Assembly: GCA_910584645.1 (NCBI GenBank) | Contig: CAJUAU010000014.1 | Span: 1 to 64,000, forward strand | DNA from: an uncultured Eubacterium sp. | Lineage (GTDB): Bacteria; Bacillota; Clostridia; Lachnospirales; Lachnospiraceae | Direction of reading: 5' to 3' | Length of the DNA stretch: 64,000 nucleotides | Part shown: positions 35,334 through 44,189 of the stretch, one piece after another | Position numbering within the stretch: position 1 is the stretch's first letter | Layout of the letters: every line of letters begins with the position of its first letter | Translations under genes and position numbers: made by a program | The notes under the pieces: model-generated | The model's input: only the letters and a program-made list of their open reading frames with translations | Told to the model about the DNA's origin: nothing | The model's database searches: none

Positions 35334-35387
35334 TGTGTAAAAGCTGTGTAAAATGCTTCTTTTTTCTGTGTACGAATTTGTGTAAAA
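35334..35387 (+). repeat. Integrase arm-type repeats, left end
   Basis: TGTGTAAAA at 35334-35342, 35345-35353 and 35379-35387, with a degenerate copy at 35367-35375. Related pairs with the same 11-base spacing occur at the right end. Confidence 0.6.
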
Positions 35388-35389
35388 AT

Positions 35390-36700
35390 TTATGAAACCT
35401 TAAATTCTTTGCTGTTGTTGGCATGTCCTGTGTCTTTGCTCACATTTCGCACAGCATCCAGCTTGTCCATCTCGTCACGCATACGTTTTTCGTCTACATG
35501 GTTGTAGACTTTCATGGTAAGTGCCAGATTTTGGTGCCCCATAATCTCCTGCAAGGTTCTCTGGTCCATACCCTTTTCTGCCATACGGGTACAAGCAGTA
35601 TGCCGGAGTATGTGGGTAGAAATGTTCGGCAACAGTTCCGGTTCGGTGTCTGTCTTAATGGCATTCGCAATCTTTCTTGCATTGCACTCATACACAATAC
35701 GGTGAATCAATAAGTCCAGTCTCCCTGCATTGAGCAGTTGTCCGTCTTCCCTTAAAAATACAAAGCCGCTATGACCGTCTATGGTATGGTTCTCTAATAA
35801 ACCTGCATTTTGCATTTGTTTTCTTTGCATTTTCAATGCCTGTAATGCCCTCATGCTTAACGGTACTTTTCGGATACTTTTGATAGTCTTTGGATCTACC
35901 ACTTGAAAACGTCGCTCATCATTTTCATCCAACTCATAGATAAGCTGATGGTCAATCTTAATAAAACGCTTATGAAAATCCACATCTGACCATGTCAAAC
36001 CAATGCTTTCTCCGCAACGGCAGCCTGTTTCAAAGAAAAAGACAAACAGATTATAGTACCAGCTTAATTCCTGACTGTGTTCTACAAGTTCCAAGAAATC
36101 TTCCTGCTGTTCTATCGTCAGTGCCTCTCTCTTATTATTGTAGATTCCCAGCTCCTTTGTACAACCCTTTGCATAGTTCTTTCTTACCATATCCTCGGAT
36201 TCCGCATAGTTAAACATAGCATTTAATACCTTATGAAGCAGAATGATACTGCCATTGCCTACTCCATTTGCCTGCATCTGCTGGTAAGTATCCAGAATAT
36301 GTGTCTTACGAATCTTTCCAATTGGCATATTTGCCATTGGTAAATCATATAGATTCTTGTTCCAGATACCCACATAGTTCTCACTGGTTCTTTTCTTAAT
36401 CTTCTTCCGCTTGGTCTGCATTTTGACATAGTGCTCAAACAGTTCATTCAAGGTCATATTGCTGGAAATATTGGAAATCAAATCCCTGTTGTTTTCCTCA
36501 ATCTGCTCTTCCTTGGTGCGTAAAGCATCCTCCTGTCTTTTCCCCTTTGGGTGCGGATCTGTTTCCACCAACCGCCAACTGTACACCGTCTGATATTCAC
36601 CACTGCAATCCATGTAACGATACATATAACGTCCGTCTGTCCTCTGGCTCTCCCCTTTCCGTAGAATACGTCCTTTTTTATCTCTTCTTTTTTCTGCCAT
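35390..36700 (-). CDS. int: Tn916-type tyrosine integrase
   Basis: 436-residue integrase: N-terminal arm-binding domain (residues ~1-60, with WRLVETDPHPKGKR), SAM-like core-binding domain (~85-180), and a catalytic domain with Arg in TGCRCGESIGL, HILRHTACTRM, GHQN and the Tyr in MKVYNHV. Closest by architecture to Tn916/Tn1549 integrases. AAGGAG ribosome binding site. It sits beside the left attachment repeat, as expected for an integrase that acts on it. Confidence 0.93.
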   Translation of the reverse strand: MAEKRRDKKGRILRKGESQRTDGRYMYRYMDCSGEYQTVYSWRLVETDPHPKGKRQEDALRTKEEQIEENNRDLISNISSNMTLNELFEHYVKMQTKRKKIKKRTSENYVGIWNKNLYDLPMANMPIGKIRKTHILDTYQQMQANGVGNGSIILLHKVLNAMFNYAESEDMVRKNYAKGCTKELGIYNNKREALTIEQQEDFLELVEHSQELSWYYNLFVFFFETGCRCGESIGLTWSDVDFHKRFIKIDHQLIYELDENDERRFQVVDPKTIKSIRKVPLSMRALQALKMQRKQMQNAGLLENHTIDGHSGFVFLREDGQLLNAGRLDLLIHRIVYECNARKIANAIKTDTEPELLPNISTHILRHTACTRMAEKGMDQRTLQEIMGHQNLALTMKVYNHVDEKRMRDEMDKLDAVRNVSKDTGHANNSKEFKVS

Positions 36701-36832
36701 ATTGCTTCGCTCCTTTCGAAAAAGAGCTTCAATATGATAGTTTTATTATACCGCATCAAAGCCCTGTTTGCTATAAGAAATCTATCTTTTCTTAGCTTTG
36801 TTACTGCCAATGCTAAGAATTACGGCTACTGC

Positions 36833-37099
36833 CTAGATGACATTGAGTTTGTCAATGTACTCTTCAAACAGCTTTCTCTTTATCTGTGGTCTGTTTCCGT
36901 TCCACAGAATATAAGAAGCATTTGTGTTTTCGTCAATCAACTTGCGAAGTTTTGTTCTGCCTATGCGGAAATATCTTGCTGCCTCTTCTACGGATAGGGT
37001 GTATTTTTGCCATAAGGGAATTTCTTCTGGGATAGTTTTTCTTTCACTGCTTGCATCTGCTTTGTTTGTTAATGGAATTATTTTGTGTTCTTTACTCAT
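36833..37099 (-). CDS. xis: Excisionase (Tn916 Xis-like)
   Basis: 88-residue small winged-helix protein; core LSVEEAARYFRIGRTKLRKLI followed by a basic end, as in Tn916 Xis. It bends DNA for excision. Start chosen at the ATG after GAGGAGAGG. A perfect 16-bp palindrome lies just upstream. Intergenic DNA 36701-36832 shows nothing further. Confidence 0.85.
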   Translation of the reverse strand: MSKEHKIIPLTNKADASSERKTIPEEIPLWQKYTLSVEEAARYFRIGRTKLRKLIDENTNASYILWNGNRPQIKRKLFEEYIDKLNVI

Positions 37100-37136
37100 G
37101 GTGTATCCTCTCCTCAAACTTGATTTACTTATTTTT

Positions 37137-37152
37137 GCTAAGATATCTTAGC
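37137..37152. promoter_or_regulatory. Perfect palindrome upstream of xis
   Basis: GCTAAGATATCTTAGC, 38 bases before the xis ATG; a probable operator or excisionase/regulator site. The remaining ~180 bases to 37336 hold only a weak ACCAT-N3-ATGGT hairpin. Confidence 0.55.
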
Positions 37153-37336
37153 TGATTTGAGGATACTATTTTTGATGGTATTTGAACAGTGCGTGAGATG
37201 GTGGTTTTGAAAGTACATATACCATGTAATGGTGCTTTTTCATATGTATTTTCATATATACTGTTTTTAAGTCATTATGCTATTCCAGAAACTGCAAGTA
37301 TAATAAACACATTATAATACATAGAAGAAACTTTGT

Positions 37337-38422
37337 TTATTCATTATTAATCACATTATACTTGGCATTATAAGCTGTAGCTATTGACTTTTGAGGCTTT
37401 CTAGATTTTCTAAGATTTAAATCAGCCAACATTTTTTCACAATCAGCATTAGACAGTTCTGCAATCAAAATTAACTTATGTCTCGCTCTAGACGAACCAA
37501 CATACATAATCCGCTCCCCTTGTTCAGAGAACATTTCGTGATTTATATCTACCATAATAATCACATCTGCTTCAAGACCCTTGTATTTACGACAAGTTGT
37601 ATATGGTATTTTCTTCCCTTGATAAATATACATTCCTGCGGAACATTCATTAGAAATAATGCTACTAATTTCTGTTTTGCATGTTAAGATTTGTATGTTG
37701 TCATATCCAGCGGACCAGCTTTGTTCTATCACCTTATTTAATATATTCATTGTTGATGCCAAATCTTCTGCAAAATACATCTCTGGCGAATCTCCAACAA
37801 TTGTCCCCTTAAACAACTTTGGTTTTTGCTCACTCCCCAACAATCTTAAAGAAGTTATTGCTATATTTTCAGTATTCCTACAATTGCGATAAAGTGTTAG
37901 TTTACAATCCGCCTCACTAATATACTCAGGAATACTATCGGTCTGAATCATCTGGTTTTTATCATAGAAAAGATAAAATGTTCCATTTTTAGACTCATCA
38001 TCCAATACGTTAGATTTCAATAAATCTATAATATCTGCCCCCTTCATCTGTTCCTTACCAAAATCCTGCCCCTCATCAATAACAATATGCTTATACGGAA
38101 ATGTTCCATCAATATACATCTGCATCAAGACATCACTTAATTTCTTATAATCCGCAACATTACTATCGCATAATTTGCAAGCCAATCCTTCTATTGTATA
38201 ATAGCTTATATTTTCATGTGCATATACCTGTTGCAAATATTCTTTTAAATAGCGGTTATAACACAGAAACAAAACTTTATCTGCACTATCTGCATGTCTT
38301 CTAGCCTTTTCGACAGCCATGACCGTTTTTCCTGTTCCTGCCATGCCATTAATAACTGCACTGTTTTGCTCCTCAAGATAATTTAATAATGCTACTTGCT
38401 CCTTTAACATGGACTTAAACAC
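37337..38422 (-). CDS. SF1 (UvrD/DUF2075-type) helicase, C-terminal part of a broken NERD-helicase gene
   Basis: 361-residue helicase part: Walker A NGMAGTGKTVMAVEKA (residues ~24-39), Walker B IVIDEGQDF, motif LYRNCRNTENIA, and a C-terminal TCRKYKGLEADVI / MYVGSSRARHKL box typical of UvrD_C_2. The frame is open upstream of this ATG to a TAA at 38447-38449, encoding LKRDHRRYVFKS, which continues directly from the NERD protein in the same frame. It is therefore probably the second half of one NERD-helicase protein, now translated separately or lost. No clear ribosome binding site precedes the ATG. Confidence 0.7.
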   Translation of the reverse strand: MFKSMLKEQVALLNYLEEQNSAVINGMAGTGKTVMAVEKARRHADSADKVLFLCYNRYLKEYLQQVYAHENISYYTIEGLACKLCDSNVADYKKLSDVLMQMYIDGTFPYKHIVIDEGQDFGKEQMKGADIIDLLKSNVLDDESKNGTFYLFYDKNQMIQTDSIPEYISEADCKLTLYRNCRNTENIAITSLRLLGSEQKPKLFKGTIVGDSPEMYFAEDLASTMNILNKVIEQSWSAGYDNIQILTCKTEISSIISNECSAGMYIYQGKKIPYTTCRKYKGLEADVIIMVDINHEMFSEQGERIMYVGSSRARHKLILIAELSNADCEKMLADLNLRKSRKPQKSIATAYNAKYNVINNE

Positions 38423-38446
38423 ATATCTTCTATGATCCCTTTTTAA

Positions 38447-39057
38447 TTAAGAAATAGACACAAGATTAAATGATGGCGCTAAGACTTTATTTAGCATAAT
38501 CTGTACATCCTTCTGCGACATATTATTCTCTTTTCGATTTGGTAATTGAACATCGAATATTTCAACTATAAATTTCTCAGTATTATCAAGTGCTTCTTTT
38601 GTAAGTAGCAAATTTATATCTGCTTCTGATGGCAAATTAATCCCTAAAAAACGGTCTTTTGTAACTGATGGAAACCATACTGCATGTAACATTTTACACC
38701 TATTTTTCAAATAAGATACCCCAAGTTTGTCCATGTACTTGCTCAATTTCCATTTATTCACAGCAGCTTGATTAAATGGTCCATCATGACTCATTGGATT
38801 CCCATTTCCATATCTCCAACAACCATCTTCATATTTACTTGTCCAGCCTTTGCCTCCAAACAAAGCAGCCCCTTATCGGCATTAAATATTACAAAATCAG
38901 TTTCGTTCTCATGAACTATACCATCCTCCATATTAACAATAGAAAATGAATGAAAAACATAATAACTATCTGGCAATTTAGCCAAGGCTTCAAACATTAC
39001 ACCTTCTTGACTGTTTGGTGCAAATTCTTTCGGTTTCTCTGGAAACATATATGCCAT
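38447..39057 (-). pseudogene. NERD nuclease domain, frameshifted
   Basis: Nuclease-related domain (NERD) in two frames. 38791-39057 gives MAYMFPEKPKEF and ENETDFVIFNADKGLLCLEAKAG with the catalytic D-x(n)-ExK pattern; it then leaves frame, and the continuation KYEDGCWRYGNGNPMSHDG lies in the frame of 38447-38863. Restoring one A in the A-run at about 38833-38838 rejoins GQV to KYEDGCW, the expected family sequence. The ATG is coupled to the DruE-like stop (3 bases apart, GAGGTATAATT leader). Confidence 0.72.
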
Positions 39058-39059
39058 AA

Positions 39060-42000
39060 TTATACCTCAATTCTTCTTATAAATTCGTCTATGTCAAAGC
39101 CCACTGCAGTACAATAACAATGCCACCCAGTCTTTTGAGCAATCTCATAATCCGCCTTATCATCTGCTAAAAATAACATCACTTGTTTATCTTTCCATAT
39201 TTGACGAACAAAGAACTTTTCTTTTGTTTCTGCAATCACAACACTCTCGCCATATATAGGTCTTGTTATGTTTTCTACATGCTGATTAACAATCTCCTGA
39301 ATGAGCTTTCTTTCATCATCATTGCAATCATCCAACAAATTTCTCCAAATCTCTTCAACAGTATCCGACACCTGATTACGTCCTTCATCACAAAAATTTA
39401 ACTGAAAATGTTCTTTTGTTGCTGCTATTTCTTCTTCAATATTACTAATAACTTTTGATTTCACGTCCACATTACCTAGCTCCTGATAAACCTCTTCGTT
39501 TCGGTAATATTCCCACTCATTTTTATAGGAAGCGGAAAATTGCTGATAAAAGTCAATCGCATATCTCCTTTTCAAAATATCATGCTGACGTTGATTATAA
39601 TAATTACATAAGCAGCTATAACAAGCCGTATCTGCTTGTTCTCCACCACAATCACAATTACTTACGACACGAAATCCCTCTCGAAGCATATTAGCCAATA
39701 CTTGCGGTTTGACCAATTGTCTAACATATCCAGCACCTCCCGGTGTATTATCAAATAATACAAAACTAAAATTCCCCATATCATGACCTATATCTTTATA
39801 CCATTGTAAACAGCCGGACAATTCATTTCGGTCAATATTCATATTTCTACTCAAACCTTCTAACATAGAATACAAAATCGTCCAAGCCTCCTCAATTTTA
39901 CTGATATCAAAGTCCAAAAATTTAATTAATGCAACATCCGTTTGTAGTTCATGACCTAATGCATATCTTTTCAAACGTTCATTACCACATGTATATCCAT
40001 TTGGATTTTTATGATTTGGAAAACTAATAAACTCACCACTTGTTTTATTATCAATATGACCATAGCCACAATTTTCGCAAATAAAAAATGGAGACTCATT
40101 CAACACTGCTAATGAATCCATCCTACTATTTCCCAATAAAATTTGATGACCACATATCTGATATTCATGAAATTCTATTTTATTTTCATCACCAATGTAT
40201 GAAATTGATCCTTTATATGTACGTTCAGGTTTATTAAGACCAACTGGTCTTTCTTTTTTATCTATATCCAACAAAAATCCAAATTTCGGAATAATATATT
40301 GATGCATTTTATCAACAAGCTGTTTTCCACACTGTTTGCACTCTTTTATTACACTCACATAAGAGGTCTTACTCATGGTATAACACTCTGGGCATATTAC
40401 ATAATTATATTTTGGCCACTCATATCCGGAAAGTTTACGAACATAACGACTTGTTAACAATTTGCCATCTGCAACAATTTCTGATTCTGGTGCATATTCC
40501 GAAATTGCGGCAAAAAGGTCTCTATTCAAACTCAGCCCACTAGATGCTCCTTGAAGCTCTACCGTGTCAACGGGAAACCCATATTTAGGAATCAAATTAT
40601 TCTTTGAAAGAAATTCTATTATTCTTTGATGTTTTATAGTATTTATTGAATTTATTATACTACCAATTCCCTTCTTATTTTCAGTTGCCCGCTCCATTTT
40701 AACTTTTTCTAGTGTATCTAAATCTTCATTATATTTATCCAAAACAATATTGCATAATCCGCTTTTTTCATTAGAATTATTAAATAATTGATTTATCCAA
40801 CCAAAAGTATTTATTTCAAAATAATTTTGCAAATCAGCAGGCACTACACTAAGAAGGTATTTTTTCAATAACTCTGGCTTCAACTCTAAAAACATTTGCA
40901 ATTTTTCAAATCCATTATCTTCTATAAAATCTCCAATATTATCTTTGTACAATTCTGGATGTACTTTCCAGAAAAATGAAAATGCGGAAGCAAAAATATG
41001 ACGTAGAACTATTTTTTCATTACTTACATTAAAATATGGTGGTTGAATAGTGCCCTCAATCATCGTCACAGGATTCTTGAAATAATTTAGGTCATGTGAA
41101 CTGTTCGGGCAAAATGTGATGGCATAGGCAGCCGATTTTAAACTACGACCTGCACGACCTGCACGCTGAGCATAATTCGCAGGCGATGGTGGCATATTTC
41201 TCATAAATACCGTTTCAAGAGAACCAACATCAACACCCATTTCAAATGTTGTTGAGCAACTCAAAACATTAATCTTTTTATCTTTAAAATCCTTCTGATA
41301 TTCATAAGCACGGTCACTTGATAGCTGTGCCGTATGTTCTCGCACTTTCATAGCTGTAATATCAAGCTTTGTATAAAGATTATAATAATGGTCATTTTGC
41401 AATGCTACTTTAAAATCATACTCTTCAAGATATCCATTACATTTTGGATTATCGCATACTCCTTTTATATTGTATGGAGTAATTCCCCTACACTCTGAAC
41501 AAATATATAATTTACTAAATGTCTTTGTCTTTATTTTTCTATAGTCAAGCAGATATGCCTTTCTTCTTCCAAACGGTTTTAAAGAAATAAAATGATATCT
41601 GTTCATATATTCCCATACGGTTTCTAATAATTTTCTTGCTTTTTTTTCATCACCATTTAATATCTTGGTCACATATTTTAAACGTTTATTTGTCTTTCCC
41701 TCTTCCGGTACCCATCCTTCCACATAACTTAAACCTACACTAGTTCTATCATAGCCTTTTTGGAATCCCGTAACTGTAAACCGATCAATATCTGCTTTGG
41801 TAAACTTTTCATTTGTACTGATAGCAACATCTTTCATCATTGATTTACATAATGACTTAAATAAAAGTGTTAATTCTTGTGCTGATAAATTCAAATTCTT
41901 CGGTTCCGGAACATTAAAATCTATATCAAACATAAGAATTCCTGTTTTCATCAGAGAATTTTTTGCCTTAAAATTTGACATTTCTCTTAATGTATATATC

Positions 42001-44189
42001 CATGCTTCTGAAATAAGCCGATCTTCGCTTTCTCCTGGAAACATATTATATTTATCAAATGCATCCGTTAATAGTGTAACGAAATAGTCTAAATCAACCC
42101 CTGTTTCAAAACGCTTTTTGTTCTCATCTACAATCTGAACAATAATTCGCTTAATCAAACTATCACGATAGGTACTCTCAAGATATGTCGCAAAAAATGC
42201 AGCCGTTTGTCTATTATCAGAAAAAGCCAAAAACTGTTTTGTTATCGGGTTTTCATCAATTACATCCTCTTCACTTTCTCCCAAAAAGCCAAAATCATCT
42301 TCATAGCTTTCAATTCTCACTTTATGTTCAGCACCCGGAAGTTCACTATAAAGAGCTGTTGCAATAACTGCGGTTGCAGCTTCTGTACCCAAAAAATATG
42401 GTCTTAAAATACTTCTTCTCCCATTAAAACTATGGCAACATGGACAACTATTTAGTTTCTCCCCTTTCCTTTTTACACATATTAACTTATTAACAAACTC
42501 TTTTCCATGACCACACTGTAAACTATTTACCGAAGACGCTCTTTTAATCGCACCGCATTTTGAACATAATTGATATACATTATCATCTTCTCCTTCAGCA
42601 TCCTCTTCATCAAAATCACCATTCAAAAGAAAAACATCTGGATTATAGTCATCATTAGATTTTGATTTCTGTATCAAATATCCCCCTTCTTCCTGACCGG
42701 TAATAAACAACGCATTACAGTTATTACAAAAAGAAATCTCATATACTTTATAGCCAATATCAGTCTCATCAAAAGGCTTTTCCTTATACGTTTCCATACG
42801 ATTAATAAACAACTTATTTGATGGACTCAATGTAACATATACACCCTCTATTCCTCGTATAAACATATGGTATTTTGCTTCAAAAAGCCTCTCATTATTT
42901 CTCACTGCATTAGACGCAACCGCAATAAAGTCTGTAAAATCTTCCGGACTAATTTGTAACTCTTTAGCAACTGTATTCACTGTCTTAATTTGTTTATATA
43001 AAACTGAACGAACATCAAAATAAAACCTATCATGCAGCACTATATCAAACAGTATTTCTGTTAAATCTGCTTGACAAGTAATAATATTACTATTGTATTT
43101 TTGAATCGTTTCTATAATTTTCTCATCAGCATAATTATTTCTAATTTGATTAGCCAATTCTCTATATAACTCAAAATCCAAATTAACAACATTATGTGTA
43201 GGTTTTGCTTCTACTGTATGTGAACGAATAATGGATGAAGAATCAAATTGTGCAGTACACAGAGATTCCGCAAAATTTATAATTGCGCTATCTGCCTTTT
43301 CGTCCCCTAATGTAGCACTGGTTAAAATGAACTTGATATTTTCACGACCAATCATCGCTTTAACTCGCTTGACCAATGAAGCAACCTCTATTCCTTTTGC
43401 TCCGTCATATGAATGAGCCTCATCAAATACAATATACTGCCACTTAGATGCATTTTCTTTTGAAAAAATAATATTATCTCCAGGACGAAGCAACATATAT
43501 TCAAGCATTGCATAGTTCGTTATCAAAATATTGGGTGGGTTCATCCGCATTTGTTCACGGCTTATCAACTCATTTTCGCTAAGCGGATTTATAGAAATAT
43601 CTTCGATCTCTTCATACTTTTCTTTTGCCTCTTTATATTTTTCTTTCGTTTCACCCGTAAACCTGCCAAATGTAATTTTAGGATTACCTTCCATATCAGC
43701 GAGCAACTCTCTTAATCTTCTGATTTGGTCATTAACCAAAGCATTCATTGGATAGATAATAAGAGTTCTTACCCCTGGTCCTAAAGTACCCTCTTCTTTT
43801 TCTTTCAACAATTGATTAATAATGGGTATCAAAAATGACTCTGTTTTTCCCGAACCTGTACCTGTAGTAACAATTAAATTTTTGCCTTCTACAGCCTTTC
43901 TAACGGCTTCCTCCTGATGCCTATACAAATTTCGGTTTGGATTAATATTTTCAAGTTTTAATAGCTCTCTGGAAACTAATCCTTCTTCAGCTAATTCTGA
44001 CAATGTTTTACCTTTTTCATAAGGGTCCGACATACTAATATATGGACCATCAGCGACAGCACCATCCTTTTCAAGTGCTTGCTTTAATTGTTTATTGTAT
44101 TTCTCATTATTAGTTCCGAATGTTGTCAGCAAATATCTGCGATAAAAATCTGTGATTCTTTTTGAACTCTCCGATGGTCTAAATAACAT
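39060..44189 (-). CDS. DEAD/DEAH-box helicase with DUF1998, DruE-like
   Basis: 1709-residue SF2 helicase. Motifs: Walker A TTGTGSGKTESF (~residue 110), IYPMNALVNDQ, DEAH in VFDEAHSYDGAKG (~258), SAT in LTSATLG, and C-terminal SCSTTFEMGVDVG then QRAGRAGR (~1010). Several CxxC pairs (~540-600, ~930, ~1290, ~1390) suggest zinc ribbons; the DUF1998-type region ends with FDNTPGGAGYVRQLV and CDCGGEQADTACYSCLCNY. Length and order resemble DruE of Druantia systems; DISARM DrmA/DrmB is the main alternative. ATG at 44189 is 8 bases after AAGGAGG. Confidence 0.75.
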   Translation of the reverse strand: MLFRPSESSKRITDFYRRYLLTTFGTNNEKYNKQLKQALEKDGAVADGPYISMSDPYEKGKTLSELAEEGLVSRELLKLENINPNRNLYRHQEEAVRKAVEGKNLIVTTGTGSGKTESFLIPIINQLLKEKEEGTLGPGVRTLIIYPMNALVNDQIRRLRELLADMEGNPKITFGRFTGETKEKYKEAKEKYEEIEDISINPLSENELISREQMRMNPPNILITNYAMLEYMLLRPGDNIIFSKENASKWQYIVFDEAHSYDGAKGIEVASLVKRVKAMIGRENIKFILTSATLGDEKADSAIINFAESLCTAQFDSSSIIRSHTVEAKPTHNVVNLDFELYRELANQIRNNYADEKIIETIQKYNSNIITCQADLTEILFDIVLHDRFYFDVRSVLYKQIKTVNTVAKELQISPEDFTDFIAVASNAVRNNERLFEAKYHMFIRGIEGVYVTLSPSNKLFINRMETYKEKPFDETDIGYKVYEISFCNNCNALFITGQEEGGYLIQKSKSNDDYNPDVFLLNGDFDEEDAEGEDDNVYQLCSKCGAIKRASSVNSLQCGHGKEFVNKLICVKRKGEKLNSCPCCHSFNGRRSILRPYFLGTEAATAVIATALYSELPGAEHKVRIESYEDDFGFLGESEEDVIDENPITKQFLAFSDNRQTAAFFATYLESTYRDSLIKRIIVQIVDENKKRFETGVDLDYFVTLLTDAFDKYNMFPGESEDRLISEAWIYTLREMSNFKAKNSLMKTGILMFDIDFNVPEPKNLNLSAQELTLLFKSLCKSMMKDVAISTNEKFTKADIDRFTVTGFQKGYDRTSVGLSYVEGWVPEEGKTNKRLKYVTKILNGDEKKARKLLETVWEYMNRYHFISLKPFGRRKAYLLDYRKIKTKTFSKLYICSECRGITPYNIKGVCDNPKCNGYLEEYDFKVALQNDHYYNLYTKLDITAMKVREHTAQLSSDRAYEYQKDFKDKKINVLSCSTTFEMGVDVGSLETVFMRNMPPSPANYAQRAGRAGRSLKSAAYAITFCPNSSHDLNYFKNPVTMIEGTIQPPYFNVSNEKIVLRHIFASAFSFFWKVHPELYKDNIGDFIEDNGFEKLQMFLELKPELLKKYLLSVVPADLQNYFEINTFGWINQLFNNSNEKSGLCNIVLDKYNEDLDTLEKVKMERATENKKGIGSIINSINTIKHQRIIEFLSKNNLIPKYGFPVDTVELQGASSGLSLNRDLFAAISEYAPESEIVADGKLLTSRYVRKLSGYEWPKYNYVICPECYTMSKTSYVSVIKECKQCGKQLVDKMHQYIIPKFGFLLDIDKKERPVGLNKPERTYKGSISYIGDENKIEFHEYQICGHQILLGNSRMDSLAVLNESPFFICENCGYGHIDNKTSGEFISFPNHKNPNGYTCGNERLKRYALGHELQTDVALIKFLDFDISKIEEAWTILYSMLEGLSRNMNIDRNELSGCLQWYKDIGHDMGNFSFVLFDNTPGGAGYVRQLVKPQVLANMLREGFRVVSNCDCGGEQADTACYSCLCNYYNQRQHDILKRRYAIDFYQQFSASYKNEWEYYRNEEVYQELGNVDVKSKVISNIEEEIAATKEHFQLNFCDEGRNQVSDTVEEIWRNLLDDCNDDERKLIQEIVNQHVENITRPIYGESVVIAETKEKFFVRQIWKDKQVMLFLADDKADYEIAQKTGWHCYCTAVGFDIDEFIRRIEV

